From Cichorium intybus (taxonomy: Eukaryota > Streptophyta > Magnoliopsida > Asterales > Asteraceae): a stretch of 64,000 nucleotides of DNA. Position numbers and translations under genes: made by a program. Of the stretch, positions 1 to 10,886 are shown one piece after another (position 1 is the first letter of the stretch; every line of letters begins with the position of its first letter). The notes under the pieces are model-generated. The model saw nothing but the letters and a program-made list of their open reading frames with translations. It searched no databases and had not been told where the DNA came from. The stretch spans positions 59,175,205 to 59,239,204 of the forward strand of contig CM042012.1 of NCBI GenBank assembly GCA_023525715.1, written 5' to 3'.

Positions 1-11
1 TTAAGCCTCAA

Positions 12-880
12 TTGATAGGAATATTAACACAGTTTAGAGGATATAAGACGGATGATCCATATAATCATTTGTATGAATTCCTAGCCATCGCAAACACCAA
101 TACTCCTAGGAACACCAATAGGGATATTTTTAGGTTAAGATTGTTTCCTTTTACCCTAAAGGATAAAGCCAAGTACTGGTTTACATCTCTTCCACCTAAT
201 AGTATCACTACTTGGGATCATCTTAAGGCTAAGTTTTTACAAGAATTCTACCCAGCCAGTAAGACCACTGAAGTTAGACACGCAATCCAAGATTTTCAGC
301 AGAAGCCTGGTGAAGCATTTCACGAGGCTTTCGATCGATTGAAGGAGTTGCTGCGTTCCTGTCCACATCACGAAGTTCCGAAGTGGCAGCTGGTTAAATT
401 ATTCTTTGAAGGAATGAATAAGACGCATCAAGCAATGATCAATGCTTTACAAGTGGGACATTCATGTGGCAAGAGCCAGAGGATGCGTGGAGATTTTTGG
501 AACAGTTAAGTTTAGGATCTAAGGTCAGCGGATCCATGAAGGATAACACAGTGTATGTGGCGAATATAGAAGCAGAAAATAAGTGGAAAAAGGAGATCCA
601 AAATGAGTTAAGTGCTGTTACCAAAACGTTCCATCAAATGCTCACGAGATTTCAGAAGGAGAAAGGAGCATATGTATTACATGGACAAGTCATCTGTAAT
701 ACATGTGGTGAAGTAGGACATAACCACAATGAATTCTCAATGACACATGAGGAAATCAGTCAGGTGCACGGATATGGTCAATTCCACAATACGCCACGAC
801 CATTCAGAAATAATCAGCAGAGGGAGGTAAGACAATCACCAGTGAGGCAGCAACACATACAACCAGTGCCTTCAGCATGA
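12..880 (+). pseudogene. Athila gag (capsid and degenerate zinc knuckle), frameshifted
   Basis: Gag forms the virus-like particle and packages element RNA. The first 150 codons carry the plant retrotransposon gag domain (Y-W-F-T-S-L-P-P, then W-D-H-L-K-A-K-F-L-Q-E-F-Y-P). Near position 450 the frame shifts, and the continuation is read from about 464 to 880. A zinc-knuckle remnant lies near 690-735 (C-N-T-C-G-E-V-G-H), but the final cysteine is absent, so it probably could not bind zinc. The start codon lies outside the window or was lost; position 12 is only the first methionine seen. Identity is clear from the capsid motifs; the element is broken here. Confidence 0.85.
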
Positions 881-1886
881 AATATGAACATTGGCATGCA
901 GGAGATTTTTGGAATGTTAGTTAAGCTCAAGGAAGTGGAAGATGCCAATTCGCAAGAAATTTTGAAGTTAGGAGAATTGCTCATTAAGTTGGAAAAGGAC
1001 ATAGCAAAAAGAAAAAGAAGGGCAAGGATAGAAGAAAAAAGAAAAGGAAGAGAAAAAAGAAAAAGAAGGGCAAGGATAGAAGAAAAAACCAGCAAGTACA
1101 TGGGAGAAAGGAGAAACAAGTGGGACAGCCCCTTTTCCTGCAGCTTTGGAAAAAACTGAAAGAATACCATACGGGAAGAAAGGACCACAAGCAGAAGATA
1201 TGTGGGATATGTTCAGTCAGATCAAAGTTAACATTCTGTTGGTTAAGCTTATCAAAGAAATTCCTGCGTATGCAAAGTTTCTCAAAGACATGTGTATTCA
1301 CAAAAAGCACATTCTATCGCATCTTCCCAAAAGAATCAACTTGCCCGAGAATGTCAGTTCTATAATCATGAATACATGACCACCCAAACTAAAGGATCTA
1401 GGGGTTCCTCTCATCTCAGTTGATTTAGGTGATGTTCATATCAAGAAAGCTCTGTTAGATTTGGGTGCAAGCGTGAACATTCTACCACGACAGCTCTTTG
1501 ACAAGTATGAATTTGGTACTTTGAGGCCTACTGATGTAATCTTACAGCTTGCTGATAAGTCTACAAAGATTCCTAGGGGAATGTTGTCAGATGTCATCAT
1601 TAAGGTGAGAGATTTCTTTTACCTAGCGGATTTCTTAGTTCTCGACACCCGTCAGGCTGCCAATGGAGAACAACTGACGATTATTTTGGGACGACCTTTC
1701 TTGGCTACAGCTAATGCAAACATTGACTGTCGTACAGGAGAGATGGGGATTTCCTTTGGACATCGGCAAACTATGATCAATATTTTTAATGCTAAAGGAA
1801 GTACCATGGAGGATGAAGAATACTACCAGGTGGACATCATAGACGAGTTAGTGCAGCAATACACACTTGAAGTGTTACAACAATAA
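881..1886 (+). pseudogene. Athila linker and aspartic protease
   Basis: This region joins gag to pol and encodes the protease that would cut the polyprotein. From 884 to 1159 it is lysine, arginine and glutamate rich and contains an A/G-rich direct repeat of about 30 bp (near 1008 and 1056). From 1146 the frame carries conserved Athila text (F-S-Q-I-K-V-N, then I-P-A-Y-A-K-F-L-K-D), with a stop at 1377-1379. The protease core follows in the 1461-1886 frame: L-D-L-G-A-S-V-N at the active site and I-L-G-R-P-F-L-A-T downstream. The D-L-G form instead of D-T/S-G is normal for this lineage, so it is not by itself damage. Confidence 0.85.
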
Positions 1887-3758
1887 GTGATGGATATTCA
1901 AGAAGAAGGAGAGGCTGAGCAGGAGAAGCAAGAGGAAGTAGCAGAAAAAGACAAAGGCATGAAGCATGAAGAGTGCGCACACATCGAGAAGCTGCCGACA
2001 GAGATTCCTAAGACATTAAAACCGTCTCTACAGGAACCGCCAACCTTAGAGTTGAAACCGTTACCAGCTCATTTAAAGTATGCCTTCCTAGGAGAAAAAG
2101 AAACTCTACCAGTGATCTTAGCAGCGAATTTGACAATGGAACAAGAGAAGGACTTGCTTAAGGTTTTGTCCAAACATAAGGATGCCATTGGCTGGACAAT
2201 TGCAGATTTGAAAGGTATTAGTTCAACTACGTGTATGCATTGGATCATCACAGAAGAAGGAGCCAAACCTGCTAGGGACACACAAAGATGATTGAATCCA
2301 AATTTGAAGGAAGTCGTAAAGAAGGAAGTTCTGAAATGGTTGGGTGATGGGATCATATATCCAATATCCGACACTGAGTAGGTCAGTCCGACACAAACCG
2401 TGCCGAAGAAATCTGGTATAACTGTAGCGGATACTAAGGATGGTGACAAGGTATCCACGAGACCCGTAACTGGATGGAGAGTATGTATTGATTACCGGAA
2501 ACTCAATGTCGCTACATCTAAGGACCATTTCCCATTACCATTCATTGATCAGATCGTAAAAAAGCTAGCCGGACAGAAGTATTATTGTTTCTTGGACGAC
2601 TATTCTGGGTATAATCAGATTGCCATTCACCCGGAGGATCAGGCGAAGACCACATTCACATGTCCATACGGTACTTTTGCATTTCGTAGAATGCCATTCA
2701 GGTTGTGCAATGCCCCCGCTACGTTTCAACGGTGCATGATGGCAATATTTTCCGACATGATTGGTGACGCTTTAGAGATCTTCATGGATGACTTCTCGAT
2801 TTTTGGATCAACATTTGAGGCATGCTTAAGTCAATCGGAAAAAGTGTTAGAACGATGTGTAGAGTCTAATCTGGTTCTTTCTTGGGAAAAAAGTCATTTT
2901 ATGGTTAGGGAAGGAATAGTCTTAGGTCATGTAGTCTCTGATAGAGGATTTGAGGTAGATCGAGCTAAGGTAAAGGTTATTTCCACATTGCCACCCCCGA
3001 CATCCGTGAAAGGGGTTAGATCTTTCTTAGGCCATGTTGGTTTTTACCGTAGATTTATTAAGGACTTTTGTACTATCTCTAAACCTCTTTGTGGCCTTCT
3101 TTTGAAGGACGCACCATTTATTTTTTATGAGGAATGTGTAAAAGCATTCAACATTCTAAAAAATAAGCTGGTCGATGCTCCCATTCAAAAACCTCTTGAT
3201 TGGACTCAACCTTTTGAAATCATGTGTGACGCTAGTGACTACACTACTGGTGCAGTGTTAGGACAGAGGGTTGATAGGAAGCCGGTAGTCATATGCTATG
3301 CTAGTAAAACCTTTTCAGAGGCTCAATTGAATTATACAACTACCAAAAAGGAGTTACTGGCCATAGTATTTGCGTTAGATAAGTTCAGATCTTATATCTG
3401 GGGATCAAAGGTGGTAGTTTATACTGACCACAGCGCTGTCCGACATCTACTTGCGAAGAAGGAGTCTAAACCGTGATTAATCATATGGATACTATTGCTT
3501 CAAGAGTTCGACGTGGAAATCAAGGATAAGAAAGGGGCAGAAAATGTAGTGGTAGATCATCTCTCACGATTGCCAGTAGAAGGGTTAGAAGCCGGAATTA
3601 AAGATTCGTTCCCAGACGAGCAGCTGTTGGAGCTCACCGGAGCCCCATGGTATGCAAATTATGTCAACTTTCTGGCTACAGGAGCGATGCCAACGAAGAG
3701 GTTTATTTGGGACGATCCTGTTCTTTTTAAGGTGGGGGAAGACCAAATTATTCGTTGA
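1887..3758 (+). pseudogene. Athila reverse transcriptase and RNase H, with three nonsense codons
   Basis: RT copies element RNA into DNA; RNase H removes the RNA strand. An acidic linker (1887-2030) leads into the RT N-terminus (D-A-I-G-W-T-I-A-D-L). RT fingers and palm follow (R-V-C-I-D-Y-R-K-L-N, then F-L-D-D-Y-S-G-Y-N-Q-I), with the catalytic F-M-D-D at about 2781-2792. RNase H shows C-D-A-S-D-Y, K-E-L-L-A-I-V-F-A and Y-T-D-H-S. Stops fall at 2289-2291, at about 2380 and at 3474-3476. In family context the first and third replace arginine (CGA to TGA), and the second probably replaces tryptophan. Catalytic residues are otherwise present, so the copy looks recently silenced by point mutation. 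Confidence 0.9.
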
Positions 3759-4910
3759 TGTGTGCCCGACAGTGAGATAGGTGATGTTCTGGAACAATGT
3801 CATGCTTCAGCATGTAGAGGACACTTCAGCAGAAAAAACACAGGATACAAAGTTTTGGAAGCAGGATTGTATTGTCCGACTATCTTCAGGACGCTCACAA
3901 AACTGCTAAGGAGTGCCTGAATTGCCAGCCACTGGGAAACATATCAAAAAAGGACCAAATTCCCTTGAATCCGATCATGGTGGTAGATATTTTCGATGTC
4001 TGGGGAATCGACTTTATGGGGCCATTTCCCACCTTGCATGGTATGTCTATATTCTCTTCGCAGTGGATTATGTGTCTAAGTGGATTGAGGCAGAAATGAC
4101 CCGCACAAATGATCATCATGTGGTATGCAAATTTGTTAAGAAAAATATTTTCACTCGACATAGAGTCCCACGGGTCATCATAAGTGATGGGGGGTTGCAC
4201 TTTAAGATCTTCAAATTTGGGAGGCTGCTAAAGCATTACGGGGTGAATCATGGAATCGCAACACCTTATCACCCACAAACAAGCGGTCAGGTAGAAGTGT
4301 CCAACAGACAGATCAAGGAAATTCTTCAGAAGACGGTCAGAAGGGCAGGAAAGACTGGTCGCAAAGGTTGGATGACGCATTATGGGCATACAGAACTGCT
4401 TATAAGACACCGATCGAAACTACTCCATATCGGTTGGTTTATGGGAAGGGCTGCCATTTGCCCCTGGAGCTAGCCAACCGAGCCCTATGGGCTACCAAAC
4501 AAGTGAATATGGACTACACTGAAGCTGGAAAAGAACGGAAGTTGCAGCTGTCTGAATCGGAAGAGTTGCGAGACAAAGATTACGAGAATGCTGTTACGTA
4601 CAAGTAAAAAATGAAGCGATATCAGGATGCTAAACTCCAGTTGAAAACTTTTAAAGTTGGGCAGAAGGTATGGCTGTACAATTCAAGATTGAAGATGTTC
4701 CCCGGGAAATTAAGAAGTAAATGGAATGGGTCATACGAAGTGATTAGTATTACAGATTACGGCGCAATAGAAATCCTGGATTTCAAAGGCGGACAGCCAT
4801 TCAAAGTCAATGGGCATAGGCTCAAACCCTATGTCATTGCAGGCACATTTCAGAAGTTGGAAGTGGAAACGGTGGAGTTCGTGACAGATATTCCTGTATA
4901 TACGTTATAG
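3759..4910 (+). pseudogene. Athila integrase, frameshifted
   Basis: Integrase inserts the DNA copy into the chromosome. The zinc-binding N-terminus is seen across 3790-3930 (G-H-F, then C-L-N-C). The catalytic core starts with W-G-I-D-F-M-G-P-F-P near 4000 and then changes frame: 3872-4099 and 3913-4473 are two frames of the same domain. The second aspartate is in I-S-D-G-G, and P-Y-H-P-Q-T-S-G-Q-V-E supplies the glutamate. The C-terminal domain (L-K-T-F-K-V-G-Q-K-V-W-L-Y) runs from 4611 to the stop at 4908-4910. At least two frameshifts are needed to read the whole domain. Confidence 0.88.
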
Positions 4911-5643
4911 GTTAGGTAACTGCATGTCTAGCTGAAGACGTTAAACTTAGCGCTTGTCGGGAGGCAACCCGATCATCATATGTATAATTTGCATTTTTAT
5001 AGTAATTAATCACACTTGATTGGTCACGGTAAGAAAAGAACAAGTGTGGGGTCAAATTGGTAATTTTGCAACACCGCGACGCGTGATCTTAGGATCCGCG
5101 CCGCTCGTGTTTAGTTTTTGCGATTATTAATGAAATCAGATTTTTATATGCGACGCGGATAGAATCTTCCCGCGCCGCGACCTTATCTTAATTTGAATTT
5201 AGAGATAATCACAAAAACAGAGTTTGAGAACAACTCCAATAACCCCATACTTGTATATAATCCAATTCGCATAAATCTTCGTGTTTTTACTGCTGATCAT
5301 TCAATCACGCATCTCATTCAACTTCATCTTCGTTTACCTTTCAGAAAATCACGCATCTCATTCTATAATCTGCAATGTAGTGAATATATGTTGAAATTGA
5401 TGTTGCAATTAAGTTTAGAATAGTATACTCTACAAAACCCAATGTTTAGAATCGAGTTAAGTGGTCTGAAATAGATTTAATCGATGATTCTGGTTTGAAC
5501 TTATACGCCGCGCCGCGAACTGTTACAGTCAGCGTCATGGGGTATGAATGTTCTTATGACGCGTCGCGGCCTGTTCGGCCCGCGCCGCGTCGAACGCTAA
5601 ACAGTACCTTGATTGAGATTATTTATGCACTTCTGCATGCATC
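4911..5643 (+). other. Non-coding spacer between integrase and the extra ORF
   Basis: No coding domain is visible. It holds the first polypurine-like AAGTGTGGGGT (5042-5052) and three or four pairs of CpG-rich motifs (5072-5108, 5148-5186, 5501-5541, 5555-5597). In Athila-like elements this position is where a spliced or subgenomic message for the downstream ORF would begin; no promoter or splice site is proven here. Confidence 0.6.
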
Positions 5644-6954
5644 ATGTCTTCATCTGGCAGTTCTGAATCACTCGATTGGAACTCTCTGGCCACGGGTATG
5701 GGACGAGTCCTTCACAATCAATTCTACAATCGACGGGGCATTTATCGACATAAACGGGTTCTCCCGTCACGCACGGTCAACTGGGAGTTGACTAGGGAGT
5801 CAGGGATTTTGGAGCACATACAGGACTTGCTAGTCCAGGGAGGCTACGAAGAGGGTGCCTTAACTTACACGTGCCGAGCTCTTGAAAATGCATTCCAGAT
5901 GAGTAAGCCCGTGTACCGCGAGGTCATTTTGCAGTTTCTTTCAAGTTACCATTTTGATAAGATGCACACCGGGATGGATACGGAAAAAACGGTGCGATTC
6001 CGACTAGGGAATCACAACCGAAGCTGTAGCCTGAGGGAATTCGGGTACCGTATCGGCTTATACACAGAGGAGGAGTCGCAGGCACCGGCTTTTGGAGCTT
6101 TCCATCGATGGGCTAGCTGTACCGCTAGCGATTCATTTTCACCGGCCGACTTTTGGAGTACGATTTCTTCCGCTCGGTACCACGAAAATACTATTCGAGA
6201 GAGTTACATGCACTTGCCGGCGCACCGGATGTTGCACCGACTCATCTCGACGATGTTATAGCCTCGTGCGGACGAGGAAAGGGTACTACCTCATGAGTTG
6301 TACTTGATGTGGGCATTGACAAGAATGCTCGAAACGTGCAATATTCCATACTTGATCGCCGACTATTTCAAGCAACTGACGGATGCCCCCTTGAAGTATA
6401 TCGCATTGGGAGGCGGGCATTTCGTGACGCGTCTGGCGTATTCGTACGGGTTAATGTCTGAGCACGTTATCAGTGGGTTGGAGGTTATACCTCCAATTCC
6501 ATTCAGCCCAGCTGTGACTACTTCGCGGGAGATTATTTATGTGGACGACGGGATGACATCCGTTGACCGCATGCCCTTGCCAGCACTCCGGTCCGAGCCA
6601 TCTACATCGAAGAAAAGGTCGAAAGTCACCGTTAGCTTACCTCGTGGTCTATCTCTAGCTTCAATAGAATCTCGGTATCTAGTCGACGAGGTAAAGGCAC
6701 TTCAGAAGGCTATGCATTCTCACAAGATGGAGCATCGGGTTCAAGCCCTCGCGACGCATGAAGTAGATCGACGGACAAAGAACACGCAAACGCAATCACT
6801 TTGGTTGTCCGAATACATGATCAACTTCATTAATGGTGCCCAAAATCCAATCCCGAGACCTCAACCACCACTTGATGACGAGGAGGAAGAGGAGCCCATG
6901 AAAGAAGATGAACAGGAAGAGGAGGCCCCCGAGGATGATACCGCGCACAATTAG
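5644..6954 (+). pseudogene. Athila extra ORF after integrase (env position), one in-frame stop
   Basis: This ORF sits where some Metaviridae carry an envelope gene. In plants the family is called ATHILA ORF and its function is unknown; I see no signal peptide or clear membrane segment. The reading frame opened by ATG at 5644 continues unshifted to 6954 (437 codons), broken only by a TAG at 6259-6261. The N-terminal half is arginine rich with a folded look (E-R-V-L-P-H-E-L after the stop); the last 35 residues are very acidic (D-D-E-E-E-E-E then E-D-E-Q-E-E-E). Everything except that stop is open, while gag and pol nearby have many breaks. Confidence 0.75.
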
Positions 6955-8225
6955 GGGTGAATTAATTAATTTTTCTGCATTTTTAGGTCATTAGGTCTAG
7001 TTTTTAGGTTAGCTTTGATTTTTTGAGTAATTGTTGATAAACGTTAGGAATTTTTGTTCTAAATGCAATAATAAGCCATATGGCAATAAATAAAAGTGCA
7101 AAGCTTTAGGTAAATTTGTGTTGACTGACTTTTTATGAGTGTTTGAAAGTGGTTTAATTTTATGTAATTACCGCGCCGCGGCACCCTTATAGGGCGCGAC
7201 GCGGTCATTTCCAACTTGACGGTACCTTTAAACCTCATAATTACCGCAACACGCGCACCTCTATCACGCGCCGCGGTCATCCGCAATACATAAAAAACAA
7301 AAAAAAATATTATTGATTGTTGTATATTTTCTTTTAGCATTTGTTTCTGGTTGCATTTAATGTTTTTTGTGAGTTATGCATGTAATACCAAATGGAGGAG
7401 TTGTTTCAAACAAGTGTGGGGTCACCGTGCCCCCTCCACTTGTCTTGACCACCGACGTGTTTCACTGTTGCGCTACAACTCCTGAATTCTGAGTCGAGGA
7501 TTTTTTTGTTCGTGTTTTTGTACCTGTGACAATCGAGCAATCTACCGTCTAAGGGGTAACTCTTTCTCCCTTGATTTAAATCTATTTTTATGTACAACGG
7601 GGACGTTGTACGGTTTTAAGTGTGGGGTGTGGACGGTCGAAAGAGATATTTTTGAAATTTTTTTGCGGGAAACGAGTCATTTTGAAAATTTTTAGCAATT
7701 TTTTCAAAATTTTTAATAGATTATAATTTTTCAATAAATACTGTTTAGTTGTTATCATGCTATTAGTTTAGTCAAATAAGTTGAGATTTAGGAGTTAGAA
7801 GATTTGAGTGTTTTAGTATTGGAATTTAGGAAGGAATTGTTAATCAGTGGCCTTTGTTGTTCGAGCCGGTAACTCTAAAATGGGTGGGCCTTATGCACCT
7901 TGGCACCTAAGATCGTCTGGTTTGGGATGCTATTTCTGAAAGCTCGTTACACGGACAACATCGAAAGTCATGGACAGTTCTGTAATGGCCTTTAGAATCT
8001 TAATGAGTACGTACACTTCATTGTGGACAGAAAATTTGTAATCAATGGTTCTTTAGAAAGTCATGAATTCCAAAGGATATTCCGATTATGTTTTCACAAA
8101 CTATTTCACTCTAACTCCTGAGGCAATAAGCTTTGAAATTGAACGCATTCAAAAACTGTTTGAGTCTCTATTAGAATTTGTTAAAAACTCTCTTGCTTGG
8201 GGACAAGCAAAGCACAAGTGTGGGG
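6955..8225 (+). other. Athila 3' non-coding region with repeated polypurine-like motif
   Basis: About 1.27 kb without coding potential. It contains two CpG-rich motif pairs (7169-7209 and 7241-7281) and copies of AAGTGTGGGGT at 7412-7422, 7618-7628 and 8216-8226. The last one abuts the LTR and is the likely plus-strand primer (PPT). Long 3' non-coding regions between the last ORF and the LTR are usual for Athila and related lineages. Confidence 0.7.
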
Positions 8226-8417
8226 TGTTTGACAACGCCTAGTAATATCAAGTATTTTAGTCGTTGTTGAGCCCTATTCTTGGTGAATTTATATCATATA
8301 TGTTGTGGTATTCTCACTTTTTGTGTCAGTGCTTGTTTGGAAAGAAATGATGTAAACAGGGGCTAAAAGCATACAAAATGGAAGACGTTTGAAGATAAAT
8401 ACAAAACAGTCGAATTC

Positions 8418-8556
8418 GCAGGCGCGCCGCGGGTATGTACAAGGGCGTGACGCGCTGACTCACCAATGAGGCGGTGGAGAAGATTCAAATGTCGAAGAAA
8501 CGGGGATAAACCAGCACGCGCGCCGCGGAATCTAAGTGCGTGCGACGCGGTCTTTT
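8418..8556 (+). promoter_or_regulatory. Two CpG-rich motif pairs in Athila U3
   Basis: Two pairs, each a CGCGCCGCGG-like arm, a variable spacer of about 15 bases and a GCGACGCGGTC-like arm: 8418-8461 and 8514-8556. They end about 12 bases before the TATA box of the LTR. The surrounding LTR is AT rich, so these stand out. The same pair type occurs in the internal 3' region. A transcription-factor or methylation role is inference. Confidence 0.6.
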
Positions 8557-8567
8557 ATTTTTTAAAA

Positions 8568-8577
8568 CTATAAATAG
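8568..8577 (+). promoter_or_regulatory. TATA box of the Athila LTR
   Basis: CTATAAATAG is a good plant TATA box, placed about 345 bases into the LTR; the message would start about 30 bases later. The reversed LTR at 9765-10658 has the same motif at the matching place. Confidence 0.7.
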
Positions 8578-9214
8578 AGGGTTCTAGGTCGAAAAATGCA
8601 GCAAAGACCTCGCATAGGAACGACTCCCAAGGCTTCTTTGACTCCGAGTTTCAGTTTTCAGCAACCATAACTGGTATTTATGTTTTTCTCTTTTAATTTC
8701 CAATTAGTTTAGTAGTTTTGGTAGCTTGGACTAGTGTTATTGGGTGTGACAACCATTGGCATTAGTTCTTAGTTTCTGAATTTTATGTTTTCTGTTTTGG
8801 AACAAGTTGGATCCGAGTTTTTAATAGTTAATCATTCGGTTAGTGTTAAATGCTCTTTTTATGGTTTTTATGCTCTTGGATGCATTTGGATGTTTGAATG
8901 TTTGATTGTGTTGATTTGATCTTGATTACTTCTGAATTATATTTCTGATTTCAGTAAGTGATTAGGGTTAGTTATTGGTTTTGGTTTTAGTTTAGTTGAT
9001 GCTTGAGTTGGAATTGTTGGAGATTTATGATTTTGGGATTGTTTTTGGTAAAAGTCGAAAACTAGATCCTCTGGCTGTAGAGTGACACCGCAGTTGGTAA
9101 TCTATTGCCTACCTTAACCACGTACCTCCTGTGGATCGACCCTGACTACCGCTATACTAGTGTGTGTTAGGTTATTTTTACTATTTTTGACCGCACGACG
9201 ACCTAGGCGTGTCA

Positions 9215-9764
9215 GGTACCAGCGGACTGCTTCCTCATGAGAAGTAAGGTGTCGAGACACATCATTATGATTTTGTGGTCCGTTCCTAGCCATGTTCCAG
9301 TTATCCCCAGGCCGGAAGATTCTGACAAGGACCATGTAGAGCATGAACATGAAGGGGACTACTTGGAATGGGAATATGAAACGTTCTATATGCCTTACGA
9401 GGAGTACACTCCGACAATCCCAGGGCGCTACTGGAAACAGCTCTACGAAGAGGACATGCCTCGGGCGACAAGTGAAATTCAAAGACTATAGTGGAAGATA
9501 GAAGAGATGGATGAAGATAGAACGAGGCTCGATCAAGAGAAGTGAAGGTGGATCAAGACTGACGAACAACATCAAAGAATGATTCAAAAATTGGAGGGTT
9601 AGATACAAGATCTAAAGAGGCCCACCATCTACAAGTTGTGGGAAGGATTCATGGGCCTTGCAAAGCAAGCTAAGGGTGCAAGTTAAAAATTCATTGACAT
9701 GATAACACAGAGGGACCCGCCCCAGCATGAGGTGTTGATCATCCAAAGAAGCACTGAGACAGGA
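9215..9764 (+). pseudogene. Orphan segment with decayed coiled-coil-like coding region
   Basis: This lies between two oppositely oriented Athila LTRs. One frame (9237-9491 and on to about 9685) reads as an acidic, then glutamate/lysine/arginine-rich protein with stops at about 9489, 9544 and 9600. Ignoring those stops, it looks like one coiled-coil region ending in W-E-G-F-M-G-L-A-K-Q-A-K-G. I do not recognise the family. It could be captured plant sequence or part of another element's gag. Confidence 0.4.
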
Positions 9765-10658
9765 AGACACGCCGCAGTTGTCGATGCGGTCAAAAATACA
9801 AGATATATACCGTACAGCTCACTAGCTAGTGTCAAGTAAGGGTCGAACTCTTGAGTTAGTTGATGAAATTCTGTGTCAAACAACTCGACCAGTCTATAGT
9901 ATCACTCTATAGATGGTTTTCATCTATACACGTAGAAAGAATCAAAAATATCGAAAATATGTAATAATAACTATCAATCTAACTTGCATTCAAATCTCAA
10001 TCAATCAAAACCAAACCAATCTGATTCCAAGATGTACTCAGAAATCAGAAACCAATCAAACTTCCACAATCAACACGACAATGATTATTAAACCAAAATC
10101 ACAAACAAACATAAAATATAATCAAAATGAAACTTGCATTAAAACTACACCCACAACTAGAGCCGAATGCTTCTGACTTAGGGATGGAATCCAGATCTTC
10201 GCGGTCAACGAAATTCTACAAATCTGAATCCTTGAGCACACGTAAGAACAAAACCGAAAATAACTAAATAACAATCAAACTAACAAACTACTAAGTAAAA
10301 ACCACTATGCTACGATAATATGAGTCGAAGAAGCCTGAGTTCCCCTCAAAGGTCGAATCTTCGCTCCCGAATGACGAACCAGGGGTCTCTATTTATAGTT
10401 GCTGAAAATTCCTTCCCGCGCCGTGTGAAGGGCTTATCCGTGGCGTGACTTATCCAAAAACCTCGATTCTTCGCACTTTGAAAATTCAAATCTCATCCGG
10501 TACACAGCTCAGCACGTCGCGTGGCTCCTCTTGGTCCGCGACGCGCATATGACTTCGACATTAAGTAGCCTTCCTTTATTACTTTGCCATTTTGAGCGCT
10601 TTTCACCCTGTATTTCACATAAATTGTACAAAATACTTGATATTACTAGGCGTAATCA
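9765..10658 (-). repeat. Athila-family LTR in reverse orientation (probably solo)
   Basis: Read on the minus strand it starts TGATTACGCCTAGTAATATC, matching the start of the 8226 LTR after a short divergent stretch, and ends near GCGTGTC at 9765. It has a reversed TATA box (10389-10398) and two CpG-rich motif pairs (10413-10452, 10512-10550) in matching positions. No internal region is attached on either side, so a solo LTR is likely. I found no clear 5-bp target duplication, so a rearranged fragment is also possible. Confidence 0.75.
10389..10398 (-). promoter_or_regulatory. TATA box of the reversed Athila LTR
   Basis: The plus strand reads CTATTTATAG, the exact reverse complement of the box in the 8226-9214 LTR. 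Confidence 0.6.
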
Positions 10659-10886
10659 GAAAACAAAGAAGATAAGGAAATACTTAAAGGAGGGGAAACG
10701 AATTCTGAGGTACGACGACATCGTATTTAAGAAATAGAACTAGGGAACTGTGTGAATTTAGAGTTTCTTTGTTTAAGTTTTTGTGAACAATTCAAGTTTT
10801 TGCTAAATGTTATATTTAATGAGTTGGAATAATAAAATCGCACGAATGTTAAAGTTATTGTGTTGAAACCTTGATATGTAGCCAAC
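10659..10886 (+). other. AT-rich leader before the chromovirus B gag
   Basis: No domain and no tRNA primer site is visible. It may be the 5' leader of chromovirus B with its 5' LTR lost. Confidence 0.35.

Larger units (their letters stand above)
1..9214 (+). mobile_element. Athila-type Ty3/gypsy retrotransposon, 5' end outside the window
   Basis: The order gag, protease, reverse transcriptase, RNase H, integrase, then an extra ORF, a long 3' non-coding region, a polypurine-like tract and a 3' LTR is that of the Athila lineage. The protease has the D-L-G-A active site common in this lineage, and the extra ORF after integrase resembles the plant ATHILA ORF family. The 5' LTR, primer site and first part of gag lie left of the window. 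Frameshifts and stops in gag, RT, RNase H and integrase show it is no longer autonomous. The target duplication cannot be checked because the left end is missing. Confidence 0.9.
8226..9214 (+). repeat. 3' LTR of the Athila element
   Basis: The LTR starts TGTTTGACAACGCC directly after the polypurine-like tract and ends GCGTGTCA, giving TG...CA ends. Its beginning and end both match, in reverse orientation, the LTR at 9765-10658, which supports the borders. A TATA box lies at 8568-8577 with two CpG-rich motif pairs just upstream. What follows (GGTACCAGCGG) is not a tRNA primer site, so this is a 3' LTR, not a 5' LTR. Confidence 0.85.

Noticed and set aside
884..1310. Poly-K/R/E or poly-F/L membrane-like small proteins on either strand
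   Set aside because: They come from a purine-rich repeat (AGAAAAAGAAGGG) in the Athila gag-pro linker read in different frames.
5644..6954. True envelope protein of a plant retrovirus
   Set aside because: No signal peptide, membrane segment or fusion-like features are seen; the neutral family name ATHILA ORF is used instead.
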